Below, piece by piece: positions 1-7,990 of a DNA stretch of 22,423 nucleotides. Every line of letters begins with the position of its first letter. Position 1 is the first letter of the stretch. The DNA is from Pseudomonadota bacterium (GTDB lineage Bacteria > Pseudomonadota > Alphaproteobacteria > Rhizobiales > Devosiaceae): positions 1 through 22,423 of the forward strand of contig JAEYYP010000372.1 in the NCBI GenBank assembly GCA_023428425.1, given 5' to 3'. The position numbers and the translations under genes were made by a program. A model generated the notes under the pieces. The model did no database searches. It was given only the letters and a program-made list of their open reading frames with translations, and was not told the DNA's origin.

Positions 1-75
1 GCGCAGGTGATCAAGGCCCTGGCACGCTACAGCGGGCCGCCGCCCGTCGCCGCGGGCGTGACCGAGGCGGCCTGA
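1..75 (+). CDS. 3' end of an unidentified gene (partial)
   Basis: An open frame runs from the first base of the window to a TGA at 73-75 and encodes the last 24 residues of a protein, ending in an Ala/Pro-rich tail (...GPPPVAAGVTEAA). Codon use is GC-rich at third positions, as in the neighbouring genes. The fragment is too short to identify a family. A 91-bp gap separates it from the metalloprotease gene on the same strand. It could be a chance open frame, but its compositional fit and position make a real gene end more likely. Confidence 0.5.
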   Translation, partial: AQVIKALARYSGPPPVAAGVTEAA

Positions 76-166
76 TCGGATAGGCGGCGCGGGCCGGTTG
101 CCCCTTCCATCCCGCGTCGCCCCTCCCTAAGTTACCGGGAGACCAAACCCTCCTGTCGAGTACCCC

Positions 167-3091
167 ATGTCCGAACATCCCGCCTTCGAACTCGTGCGTG
201 AGCAGCACATCGCCGAGATCAGTTCGCTGGCGAAGCTCTACCGGCACAAAAAGACCGGGGCAGAGGTCCTGAGCCTCATCAACGAGGACGAGAACAAGGT
301 TTTCGGCGTGACGCTGAAGACCCCACCCGAGGATTCCACAGGCGTCGCGCATATCCTGGAGCACTCGGTGCTGTGCGGATCGCGCAAATACCCGGTGAAG
401 AAGCCCTTCGTGGAGCTGCTGAAGGGGTCGCTGCACACCTTCCTCAACGCCATGACGTTTTCGGACAAGACCGCGTACCCGGTCGCCTCGCAGAACCTCA
501 AGGATTTCTACAACCTCGTCGATGTATATCTCGACGCGGTGTTCTTCCCGCTCATCACCGAGGACACGTTCCGGCAGGAGGGCTGGCACTACGAACTCGA
601 CAACACCCAGGGACCGATGGTGTTCAAGGGCGTAGTCTTCAACGAGATGAAGGGCGCCTATTCGTCGGCGTCGGCGGTGCTGGGGAAGCTCAGCCAGCTG
701 TCGCTTTATCCGGACACAACCTATGGGGTGAATTCGGGCGGTGACCCCAAGGCGATCCCCGACCTGACCTACGAGTATTTCAAGAACTTCCACGCCAAGT
801 ACTACCACCCGTCGAACGCCCGCGTGGTGTTCTACGGCGATGACGATCCGGCGAAGCGCCTCGAGATGCTGGAAGAGTATTTCGGCCAGTTCGAGCGCAT
901 CGACCCCCAGTCGGAGATCGCGACACAGCCCCGGTGGACCGAGCCGCGCCAGATCCGCGAGACGTATGCGGCGAGCGCCGACGAGGCCGAGCCGGGCAAG
1001 AACTCGGCGATGGTTTCGGTCAACTGGATGCTCGACGAGATCACCGACCCCGAGCTGATGCTGGGGCTGAACGTGCTCGAAAGCGTGCTGGTGGGGACGC
1101 CGGCCGCGCCGCTTCGCAAGGCGATGATCGATTCCGGACTTGGTGAAGGGCTGACCGGTTCCGGCTTCGCCGATGGCATCAAGCAGCCCTATTTCACCTT
1201 CGGGCTCAAGGGCATCGCGGATGATGCCGGGCCGGCCGTCGAGGCGCTGATCATCGAGACGCTGGAGAAGCTCAGCGCCGAAGGCATCGATCCGCTGACC
1301 ATCGAGGCGGCGATGAACACGGCGGAGTTCGCGCTCCGGGAGAACAATACCGGGTCGTTCCCGCGCGGCATCGCGCTGATGTTCCGCTCGATGGGGACGT
1401 GGCTCTATGGCGGCGATCCGCTGAGCCCGCTGACCTTCGAGGCGCCGCTGAGCGGCATCAAGGAGAAGCTGGCGCGGGGCGAGAAGTATTTCGAGGGGCT
1501 GATCAAGGCCCACATTCTCGACAACCGGCACCGCACCACGGTGCTGCTGACCGCCGACCCCAACAAGGCAGCCGAGGAAGCAGCCGAGGAGCGGGCGCGG
1601 CTCGATGCGGCGCAGGCGTCGCTCGACGCGGCTGGCATTGCCGAGGTGGCGAAGGAAACCGAGCACCTCAAGGCGCTGCAGGAAGCGGGCGATCCGCCCG
1701 AGGCGCTCGCCAAGATCCCGGCGCTGACGCTCGAAGACCTGCCGCGCGCCAACAAGGCGATCCCCATCGCCAAGGAAGAGCTGGCGGGCATTCCACTTTA
1801 CACGCACGACCTGCCGACCAATGGCGTGATCTATCTCGATCTTGGCTTCGACCTGAAGGCCGTGCCGGGTCGGCTGCTGCCCTACCTGCCAATCTTCACG
1901 CGGGCGCTGACGCAGACGGGGACATCGAAGGAAGACTTCGTGGCGCTGACCCAGCGCATCGGCCGCACGACCGGTGGCGTCGGCGCGTCGCGCTGGAGTT
2001 CGACGCGGCGCGATGGCGGCGGCACGGCGGCCTGGCTGTTCCTGCGCGGCAAGGCGACGGCCGAGCATATCGGCGACCTGCTGGGCATCATGGGCGACGT
2101 GCTGACCGATGCGCGCTTCGACAACAAGGCGCGCATCAAGCAGATGGTGCTGGAATCGAAGGCCGGGTTCGAGAGCGGACTCGCCGGCAGCGGCAACGGC
2201 ATCGTGTCGATGCGGGTGCGGGCCGGCTACACCGAGGCGGACTGGCTGAACGAGAAGCTGGGCGGCATCAGCTACTACTTCTTCCTCAAGGAGCTGGTGA
2301 AGCAGATCGACAGCGACTGGGGCGCGGTGCAGGCGGCGCTCGAGGAAATCCGGACTCTGCTGATCGGGCGGAAGACGATGGTCGCGAACGTGACGGCGGA
2401 CAGCTTTGCGCTTGCGGCGCTGAAGCCGGAACTGGCGGCGTTCATCGAGACGCTGCCTGCCGGGCAGGGTGCGTCGAGCGAGGGCTGGGGTTTCGTGCCC
2501 GCTCCGCTGTCGGAAGGGCTGACCTTCCCGGGGCAGGTCAACTACGTCGCCAAGGGTGCGAACCTGAAGGATCTCGGGTTCAAGCCGACCGGTGGCACGG
2601 CGGTGGCGATCAAGCACCTCAACACCACCTATATGTGGGACAAGGTGCGGGTGCAGGGCGGGGCCTATGGCGGCTCGTCGGGCTTCGATCCGTTCGCCGG
2701 CACCTTCGCCTTTACCTCGTATCGTGACCCGAACCTCGTCGAGACGCTCGACGTCTACGACGGGGCGGCGAAGTTCCTCGAAGCCGGTGTCGGCGAGCAG
2801 GACCTGGTGCGCTCGGTGATCGGCGTCATCGGCTCGGTGGATACCTACCGGCTGCCGGATGCGAAGGGCTTTACCTCGCTGATCTGGGAGTTGTCGGGGG
2901 ACACCGACGAGGACCGGCAGCGGCGGCGCGAGGAAATCCTCGGTGCTTCCAGCCAGGACTTCAAGGCGCTGGCCGAGGCGCTCAACAAGGTGGCCCAGCA
3001 GGGCCAGGTGGTGGTGCTGGGCTCGGAGAAGGCGATCAAGGCCGCCAACGACGAGCGCGGCAACTTCCTGAAGGTCACGAAGGTGCTGTGA
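167..3091 (+). CDS. PreP-like M16 family zinc metalloprotease
   Basis: This 974-residue protein is a member of the M16C (pitrilysin/insulinase) clan resembling the presequence protease PreP/Cym1, which degrades free targeting peptides and other short peptides inside a closed two-halved chamber. The inverted zinc motif HxxEH is at residues 62-66 (HILEH: His62, Glu65, His66), followed by VLCGSRKYP and VKKPF. The likely third zinc ligand is Glu160 in VVFNEMKGAYSS, about 95 residues downstream as in PreP. Length of about 970 residues matches the single-chain M16C form. The C-terminal half should be the catalytically inactive M16 repeat. No signal peptide is seen, so it is probably cytoplasmic. 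The ATG at 167 places the zinc motif at the usual distance from the N terminus. The stop overlaps the start of the thioredoxin gene (TGATG), suggesting translational coupling. Confidence 0.93.
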   Translation: MSEHPAFELVREQHIAEISSLAKLYRHKKTGAEVLSLINEDENKVFGVTLKTPPEDSTGVAHILEHSVLCGSRKYPVKKPFVELLKGSLHTFLNAMTFSDKTAYPVASQNLKDFYNLVDVYLDAVFFPLITEDTFRQEGWHYELDNTQGPMVFKGVVFNEMKGAYSSASAVLGKLSQLSLYPDTTYGVNSGGDPKAIPDLTYEYFKNFHAKYYHPSNARVVFYGDDDPAKRLEMLEEYFGQFERIDPQSEIATQPRWTEPRQIRETYAASADEAEPGKNSAMVSVNWMLDEITDPELMLGLNVLESVLVGTPAAPLRKAMIDSGLGEGLTGSGFADGIKQPYFTFGLKGIADDAGPAVEALIIETLEKLSAEGIDPLTIEAAMNTAEFALRENNTGSFPRGIALMFRSMGTWLYGGDPLSPLTFEAPLSGIKEKLARGEKYFEGLIKAHILDNRHRTTVLLTADPNKAAEEAAEERARLDAAQASLDAAGIAEVAKETEHLKALQEAGDPPEALAKIPALTLEDLPRANKAIPIAKEELAGIPLYTHDLPTNGVIYLDLGFDLKAVPGRLLPYLPIFTRALTQTGTSKEDFVALTQRIGRTTGGVGASRWSSTRRDGGGTAAWLFLRGKATAEHIGDLLGIMGDVLTDARFDNKARIKQMVLESKAGFESGLAGSGNGIVSMRVRAGYTEADWLNEKLGGISYYFFLKELVKQIDSDWGAVQAALEEIRTLLIGRKTMVANVTADSFALAALKPELAAFIETLPAGQGASSEGWGFVPAPLSEGLTFPGQVNYVAKGANLKDLGFKPTGGTAVAIKHLNTTYMWDKVRVQGGAYGGSSGFDPFAGTFAFTSYRDPNLVETLDVYDGAAKFLEAGVGEQDLVRSVIGVIGSVDTYRLPDAKGFTSLIWELSGDTDEDRQRRREEILGASSQDFKALAEALNKVAQQGQVVVLGSEKAIKAANDERGNFLKVTKVL

Positions 3092-3528
3092 TGGCTGAGG
3101 CGCGCATGATCGTCTGCCCGCATTGCGGGAGCACCAATCGGGTGGCGGCCGACAAGGCCCCCGGCGAGGGCAAGTGCGGCAAGTGCCACGAGATGCTGTT
3201 CGACGGCCAGCCGGCCAACGTCGATGCGGCGACGTTCGACAAGCAGATCATGCGGTCGGACGTGCCGGTGGTGGTAGATTTCTGGGCCGACTGGTGCGGG
3301 CCCTGCCACATGATGGCGCCGAGCTTCGAGGCGGCGGCGCGGTCGCTCGAACCGCGCATGCGCTTCCTCAAGCTCGACACCGAGGCCAACCCGCAGGTCG
3401 CGGCGCGCTACAATATCCGTGGCATCCCGAACCTGATCGTGTTCCGTCACGGCCAGATCATCGCGCAGAAGGCAGGCGCGATGGATGCGCGGACGCTGAC
3501 GGGTTGGCTGGAGCAGTACGCGCGCTAA
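3091..3528 (+). CDS. trxC: Thioredoxin 2 with N-terminal zinc ribbon
   Basis: This 145-residue cytoplasmic disulfide reductase has the thioredoxin-2 layout. An N-terminal zinc ribbon has CPHC at residues 9-12 and CGKC at 29-32. The thioredoxin fold follows, with active site WCGPC at 68-72 (Cys69, Cys72) and the cis-proline at about residue 113 in RGIPN. Thioredoxin 2 (E. coli TrxC type) reduces protein disulfides and is linked to oxidative stress; the zinc ribbon modulates redox potential. The ATG at 3091 overlaps the protease stop by one base. A GTG immediately upstream (3088) is possible but less likely. A further ATG at 3106 would still keep the ribbon. It is probably co-transcribed with the protease. 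The gene ends 9 bp from the convergent cyclic-nucleotide-fold gene. Confidence 0.93.
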   Translation: MAEARMIVCPHCGSTNRVAADKAPGEGKCGKCHEMLFDGQPANVDAATFDKQIMRSDVPVVVDFWADWCGPCHMMAPSFEAAARSLEPRMRFLKLDTEANPQVAARYNIRGIPNLIVFRHGQIIAQKAGAMDARTLTGWLEQYAR

Positions 3529-3537
3529 CCCCGTGTA

Positions 3538-4017
3538 TCAGTGCCCGAACATGTCGCCGCGGTTCACCGGGGTGTAACGGCCACCATCGGCGGTATTCAG
3601 CGACGACAGGATGCGCCCCAGCAGGCCGCCCTCGGGCTTGCCGGCATGATCCTTCGTCAGCTGCACCAGGTACGCCGAAGTGGCATCGAGCCGGTTGGCC
3701 ATCAGCCAGGCGATGCGGAAAGTCAGTTCGGGGTCGGTCTTGAGGTACTGCTGAGCGTTGCGGATAACCCGCACGGTGCTCGGCTTTTCTGCCTGCACGG
3801 TCGCGGTGTTCAGTGTGCCGAGCACCACCGACATTTCACCGATCAGGGCGCCGGGCGTCGCCACGCTGGCGATCCGCACGCCATCGCGCTCGACTGCAAG
3901 CTGGCCGCTCTCGAGAATGAAGAGGTCGCCGCCCTCGAAACCCTGTCCGATCAGAATCTCTCCCGCGGCAAGGGTGCGGGACGGGTGCGCGGCGGCGAGT
4001 GAAAGCAGGCTCTGCAT
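3538..4017 (-). CDS. Stand-alone cyclic nucleotide-binding-fold protein
   Basis: This 159-residue protein has the N-terminal beta-roll of Crp/Fnr regulators and ion-channel CNB domains: LAAGEILIGQG at about 16-26, GDLFILESGQLAVERDG at 30-46, and the phosphate-binding-cassette-like GEMSVVLGTLNTATV at 60-74. There is no DNA-binding helix-turn-helix, so it is not a Crp-type transcription factor. In nucleotide-binding members the cassette usually reads GE...PR(T/A)A; here the arginine position is Asn70 (LNTA), so classical cAMP or cGMP binding is doubtful. The rest is helical with a polar tail. It is convergent with trxC and divergent from the exonuclease gene, with 122 bp between the start codons. 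Function is unknown; it may be a signalling or scaffolding module. Confidence 0.85.
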   Translation of the reverse strand: MQSLLSLAAAHPSRTLAAGEILIGQGFEGGDLFILESGQLAVERDGVRIASVATPGALIGEMSVVLGTLNTATVQAEKPSTVRVIRNAQQYLKTDPELTFRIAWLMANRLDATSAYLVQLTKDHAGKPEGGLLGRILSSLNTADGGRYTPVNRGDMFGH

Positions 4018-4139
4018 TATCGACTCCGGTATGGCTTTGGTCTGGCGACGGACCCTATTCCCAAGAACTTGCCGCGACTAGTGTGCCGAACTCTATTCTG
4101 GTGCGTTGTTCGGCTCTGGCAGTACTATTTTCGATCGTC

Positions 4140-5141
4140 ATGCACGCCCCGTTTCTCGACCGTGACCTGCGCGTCACCCCCATCGATGCCTATATCGATC
4201 CGCCGCAACCGCGGGCCCGGGCGATCATCACCCACGGGCACGCCGATCACGCACGGTCTGGCCATGGCGCGGTATTGGCGACGCCCGACACCATCGCCAT
4301 CATGAAGGTGCGCTACGGCGAGGATTGCGCCGGGCAGTTCCAGGCGCTGGAGTTCAACACGCCGCTTCAGGTGGACGATGTCACCATCACCCTTGTTCCG
4401 GCCGGGCACATTCTCGGTTCCGCGCAGGTGGTGATGGAACATCGTGGGCAGCGCATCGTCGTCACCGGCGACTACAAGCGGCTGCCTGACCGCACGGCAC
4501 AGACGTTCGAACTGGCCCAGTGCGATCTGCTGGTCACCGAGGCGACGTTCGGCCTGCCAGTGTTCCAGCATCCCAGGCCGCTCGACGAGATCGGCCGCCT
4601 GCTGCGCTCGGTGGCGACCTTTCCCGAGCGGTCGCACGTCATCGGCAGCTATGCGTTGGGCAAGGCGCAGCGGGTGATCGCGCTGTTGCGCGATGCTGGT
4701 TGGGATGCGCCGATCTACCTCCACGGAGCGATGATCCGGCTCTGCGAGCTCTACGTCGAGCGCGGTATTCCGCTGGGCGTGCTGAAGCCCTCCCTCGAAG
4801 CGACGAAGGTGGAACTCAAGGGACAGATCGTCATCGCGCCGCCTTCCGCGATCAAGGATCGCTGGAGCCGTCGTCTGCCCGATCCGGTGCTGGCAGTGGC
4901 CTCGGGATGGATGAGCGTCAAGCAGCGGGCGAAGCAGGGCGGGGTGGAACTGCCCCTCGTCATCTCCGACCACGCCGACTGGAACGAGCTGCGGCAGACC
5001 ATCGCCGATACGGAGGCGCAGAAAGTCTGGGTGACGCACGGCCGCGAGGACGCGCTGGTCTACCACTGCCAGCAGCAAGGGATCGAGGCTGAACCTCTGC
5101 GGATCGAAGCCTACGAGGATGGCGAAGAGGACGGCGAATGA
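4140..5141 (+). CDS. Ligase-associated MBL-fold DNA exonuclease
   Basis: This is a 333-residue metallo-beta-lactamase/beta-CASP-type nuclease of the family found beside bacterial ATP-dependent DNA ligases, thought to trim DNA ends before ligation. The metal-binding motif HGHADH is at residues 32-37. Further ligand motifs are GHILGSAQ and VVTGDYKR, and a C-terminal SDHADW. The start was set at the ATG at 4140 because family members begin just before the (L)xVTPxxxYIDPP segment. The open frame continues upstream to 3999 but that part looks unrelated. There is no clear Shine-Dalgarno sequence before the chosen ATG. The stop overlaps the ligase start (ATGA, 5138-5141), so the two are translationally coupled. 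The Lhr-type helicase and phosphoesterase often found in this cluster are not present in the window. Confidence 0.9.
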   Translation: MHAPFLDRDLRVTPIDAYIDPPQPRARAIITHGHADHARSGHGAVLATPDTIAIMKVRYGEDCAGQFQALEFNTPLQVDDVTITLVPAGHILGSAQVVMEHRGQRIVVTGDYKRLPDRTAQTFELAQCDLLVTEATFGLPVFQHPRPLDEIGRLLRSVATFPERSHVIGSYALGKAQRVIALLRDAGWDAPIYLHGAMIRLCELYVERGIPLGVLKPSLEATKVELKGQIVIAPPSAIKDRWSRRLPDPVLAVASGWMSVKQRAKQGGVELPLVISDHADWNELRQTIADTEAQKVWVTHGREDALVYHCQQQGIEAEPLRIEAYEDGEEDGE

Positions 5142-6715
5142 GAGCCTTCGCCGCCCTCATGGAGACCCTGGTCCTCACGCCTTCGCGCAACCGCAAGCTC
5201 GAGGCAATGGTCGAATACTTCCGCTCGACGCCGGACCCCGACAGGGGTTTCGGCCTTGCCATCCTCACCGGTGCACTGACGTTCAAGAACGTCAAGCCGG
5301 CGGTACTGCGCGACGTGGTGCTGGCGGAGGTCGACCCGCACCTGTTTGCCCTGAGCTACGACTATGTCGGCGACTTGGGCGAAACCATTGCGTTGATCTG
5401 GCCCCACCATGGCGGCACGGAACCGCTGCCGTCGCTTTCCGACCTGGTCGAACTCTTCAACATGACCAGCAAGGCAGAGCTCCCGCGGCTCATCGGTTCA
5501 CTCCTCACGCGCGCCACCATCAACGAGCGATGGGCGCTGGTGAAGTTCGCCACGGGGGCGCTGCGCATCGGGGTCTCGGCCCGGCTCGCCAAGACGGCAC
5601 TGGCCGAGATGTCGGGCAAGCCGATCCAGGAGATCGAGGAGGTCTGGAACGGCCTCACGGTGCCCTATACCGAGCTCTTCGACTGGCTCGATGGCCGATC
5701 GGAGCGCCCCGATATCGACCACGCCTCACGCTTCCACCCGTTGATGCTGTCCAATCCGATCGACGAGGAGAAGGACCTCGAGAAGCTCGATCCGAAGGAC
5801 TTCGCAGCGGAGTGGAAATGGGACGGTATCCGCGTGCAACTGATCGCGGCGGGTGGAAAAGTCTCGCTGTTCAGCCGCACCGGCGACGATATTGCCGACG
5901 CCTTCCCCGACGTCACCGAGGCAGTGTTCGGCGATGCGGTGCTCGATGGCGAACTGCTGGTCGGCCATGATTTCGAGCCGGCGTCGTTCAACGACCTGCA
6001 GCAACGCCTCAATCGCAAGACGGCGCTCGGCAAGCACCTCACGGCCTATCCCGCCTTCATCCGGGTCTACGACATGCTGTTCGACGGCTCCGAGGATATC
6101 CGCCCGTTCCCATGGAGCGAACGCCGCGCCCGGCTCGAGGCCTGGTTCGACAGGAATCCGCAGACCCGCCTCGATCTCTCGCCGATCGTGCCGTTCGAGA
6201 GTTGGCAGCAACTCGCCGAGATCCGCCGCAAGGGCGCGGCCGAGCATGGCCATGAAGGCGTGATGCTGAAGCTGCGCAACTCGGTCTACGTCCCCGGCCG
6301 GCCGAAGGGCCTGTGGTTCAAGTGGAAGCGCGACCCGAACGTCGTCGATGCCATCCTGATGTATGCGCAGCGCGGCCACGGCAAGCGCTCGAGCTTCTAC
6401 TCCGACTACACGTTCGGCGTGTGGAAGGGGAACGAGATCGTCCCGATCGGCAAGGCCTATTTCGGCTTCACCGACGAAGAGCTGAAGCAGATCGACAAAT
6501 GGGTGCGCAACAACACCGTCGCCAGCTTCGGCCCGGTTCGCGAGGTGAGCAAGGAACTGGTGTTCGAGGTCGCGTTCGACTCGGCGCAGCAGTCGAGCCG
6601 GCACAAGTCCGGTGTCGCCCTTCGCTTCCCGCGCATCAATCGGATACGCTGGGACAAGCCTGCATCCGAGGCGGCAACGCTCGCCGACATGCAGGTATTC
6701 CTCGACGCAACCTGA
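5138..6715 (+). CDS. ATP-dependent DNA ligase (exonuclease-linked type)
   Basis: This 525-residue ligase seals nicks in DNA through an enzyme-AMP intermediate. Nucleotidyltransferase motif I is EWKWDGIR at residues 225-232, with adenylated Lys227. Further ligase motifs are SRTGDDI (III-like), the DGEL segment, EGVMLK (IV) and WFKWKR (V). The first ~200 residues form the helical DNA-binding domain seen in the LIG1-like class of bacterial ATP ligases, and the C-terminal ~130 residues should be the OB-fold (for example FGVWKGNEIVPIGKAY). There are no LigD-type polymerase or phosphoesterase domains and no Ku gene in the window, so this is not the classical NHEJ ligase. The ATG overlaps the exonuclease stop by 4 bp. 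The likely role is DNA repair together with that nuclease. Confidence 0.92.
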   Translation: MRAFAALMETLVLTPSRNRKLEAMVEYFRSTPDPDRGFGLAILTGALTFKNVKPAVLRDVVLAEVDPHLFALSYDYVGDLGETIALIWPHHGGTEPLPSLSDLVELFNMTSKAELPRLIGSLLTRATINERWALVKFATGALRIGVSARLAKTALAEMSGKPIQEIEEVWNGLTVPYTELFDWLDGRSERPDIDHASRFHPLMLSNPIDEEKDLEKLDPKDFAAEWKWDGIRVQLIAAGGKVSLFSRTGDDIADAFPDVTEAVFGDAVLDGELLVGHDFEPASFNDLQQRLNRKTALGKHLTAYPAFIRVYDMLFDGSEDIRPFPWSERRARLEAWFDRNPQTRLDLSPIVPFESWQQLAEIRRKGAAEHGHEGVMLKLRNSVYVPGRPKGLWFKWKRDPNVVDAILMYAQRGHGKRSSFYSDYTFGVWKGNEIVPIGKAYFGFTDEELKQIDKWVRNNTVASFGPVREVSKELVFEVAFDSAQQSSRHKSGVALRFPRINRIRWDKPASEAATLADMQVFLDAT

Positions 6716-6723
6716 GGCCCGCG

Positions 6724-6981
6724 ATGTCTCTCGCCAACAACGACCGCAAGATCGCCGCGCTCGAAAAGCAGATGGCCGAGGCCGTGGCGCGCGAGGAGTA
6801 CGAAGCGGCCGCCCGCTACCGCGACGCGATCCACGAGTTGCGCGGTGCGGTGAAGGCGAGCCAGCCGCCGCCGGGGGCGATGGGGCTCGGCACCAATGTC
6901 CCCGTCGTCGAACCGCCCAAGGGCTGGACTCGGCCGAAGAAGCCGGACCTCAAGACCAACGTGAAAAGCCGGAAGCGCTAG
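6724..6981 (+). CDS. Small UVR-motif protein
   Basis: This 85-residue protein has an N-terminal UVR motif at about residues 8-42 (IAALEKQMAEAVAREEYE followed by AAARYRDAIHEL), the helical hairpin that mediates UvrB-UvrC contact and also occurs in McsA and Clp-associated proteins. The C-terminal half is Pro/Lys-rich and probably disordered (PPKGWTRPKKPDLKTN...KSRKR), with a strongly basic end that could touch nucleic acid. It starts 8 bp after the ligase stop, so it is very likely the third gene of the repair operon. Its stop codon abuts the stop of the convergent lipoprotein gene with no base between. The molecular role is not known; an adaptor in repair is an inference from the motif and location. 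Confidence 0.82.
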   Translation: MSLANNDRKIAALEKQMAEAVAREEYEAAARYRDAIHELRGAVKASQPPPGAMGLGTNVPVVEPPKGWTRPKKPDLKTNVKSRKR

Positions 6982-7590
6982 CTACTCGGCGACCCATCCG
7001 TTCGCAGCCTTGCTGATGACGGCCGGGGTTGGTGCATCGGCATCCTCGGCGACCCATGCGACCAGCGGTTCGGTGGCGATGGTGCCCTTTCGCATCAGTG
7101 CGATCAGGTGGTCGAGTGTCGCGCGCTTCGTGACTTCGATCCCGCCGTCCGCCTCGCCGAGGTCGAGCGCGATGTCTGGAGGCGAGGCGGCCTTGGCCTT
7201 CTCGAGCGCCATGGCGCCATCATCGGCCAGCAACATGCGGATGACGAGGATCTGCCCCTTCACCCACGCGGTTCCGTAGAGTGCGCCGGGCTCGTTTCCG
7301 GCAACCGAGAGCAGGTAGCCGTTATTGTCCAGCGGCACGAAACGCAGGGTCATCGAGTTGTCGGCCGCCACGTAGGCCTTGCCCGAAAGCGCGAAGCTGA
7401 TCGGCGCTTCCTCCGTGCGCCGCCACCCCTCGTCCGCGCCCTGCTTGTAGCCATAGACGACAATGCTTGCCGGCAGCGGCGTCACGCCTTCCTCGGCGCC
7501 GACCAGTTGGGTCGGCGAGGAGATCGTGCAGGCGGCGAGCAGCAGCAGGCCCGCCGCGACGGCAATAAGGTTCAGCAGTGGTCGAAACAT
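6982..7590 (-). CDS. Small lipoprotein of unknown function
   Basis: This 202-residue protein has a lipoprotein signal peptide: positively charged Arg3, hydrophobic core LIAVAAGLLLL, and lipobox LAAC at residues 18-21, so Cys21 should be lipidated. Thr22 follows, which in Lol-sorting bacteria suggests the outer membrane. The mature part contains short beta-like stretches (IVVYGYKQG, TLRFVPLDNNGYLLSVAG) and no domain I recognise. It begins 4 bp after the stop of the MerR-type regulator gene on the same strand, making it the third gene of the fadD operon. That placement suggests co-regulation with fatty-acid metabolism, but any role in lipid handling is speculation. Confidence 0.8.
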   Translation of the reverse strand: MFRPLLNLIAVAAGLLLLAACTISSPTQLVGAEEGVTPLPASIVVYGYKQGADEGWRRTEEAPISFALSGKAYVAADNSMTLRFVPLDNNGYLLSVAGNEPGALYGTAWVKGQILVIRMLLADDGAMALEKAKAASPPDIALDLGEADGGIEVTKRATLDHLIALMRKGTIATEPLVAWVAEDADAPTPAVISKAANGWVAE

Positions 7591-7594
7591 GCTC

Positions 7595-7990
7595 TCAGGC
7601 GCCTTGGGCTAGTCGGTCGTCGGCGAGCTTCCGGATTTCCTTGAGCTCGGCAATGGTCGTCTGCAGGTCGCCCAGCTGCCCCTCGAGCAGCTTCAGCCGC
7701 TCGTCGACCTTCTGGACCAGGAGGTTCACCTGCGCCGTTGCCGAATGGGCATCGTATAGGCTCAGGTAATCCGAAATGTCCCGCAGGGAGAACCCTAGCC
7801 GCTTGCCGCGCAGGATGAGGATCAAACGTGCGCGATCACGCCGGCGGAACACCCGCGTACCGCCCACCCGCTCCGGTCGCAACAGGCCTTTGGCCTCGTA
7901 GAACCGGATGGCGCGGGTGGAGATGCCGAACTCGTTGGCAAGGTCGGCAATGGCGAAGAGATCCCGGTTTTCCTGCTCAGGCCGGTTCAT
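7595..7990 (-). CDS. MerR-family regulator, LiuR-like, probable beta-oxidation repressor
   Basis: This is a 131-residue MerR-type transcription factor. The winged helix-turn-helix is at about residues 11-80 (FAIADLANEFGISTRAIRFYE, then the wing VGGTRVFRRRDRARL and RGKRLGFSLRDISDYLSLYD). A dimerising coiled coil follows at about 85-125 (VNLLVQKVDERLKLLEGQL and onward). There are no cysteines, so it is not a metal or SoxR-type sensor, and no separate ligand domain. Short MerR proteins of this kind beside acyl-CoA genes resemble LiuR, which controls branched-chain amino-acid and fatty-acid degradation in proteobacteria and recognises palindromes of the TTNACGT...ACGTNAA type. Three matching palindromes occur in this window (9747, 9848, 15763). 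The gene overlaps the end of fadD by 14 bp, giving co-expression and a possible autoregulatory loop. Confidence 0.88.
   Translation of the reverse strand: MNRPEQENRDLFAIADLANEFGISTRAIRFYEAKGLLRPERVGGTRVFRRRDRARLILILRGKRLGFSLRDISDYLSLYDAHSATAQVNLLVQKVDERLKLLEGQLGDLQTTIAELKEIRKLADDRLAQGA

Noticed and set aside
11..2617. 868-residue open frame on the minus strand opposite the M16 protease gene
   Set aside because: It is antisense to a protein with a clear zinc motif. The translation is Arg/Leu/His-rich with no recognisable motif, as expected from a high-GC gene read in reverse.
3999..4139. N-terminal extension of the exonuclease to the upstream ATG
   Set aside because: The 47 added residues contain no family sequence and start within 18 bp of the divergent gene's start codon. 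The core begins with the expected family segment after ATG 4140.
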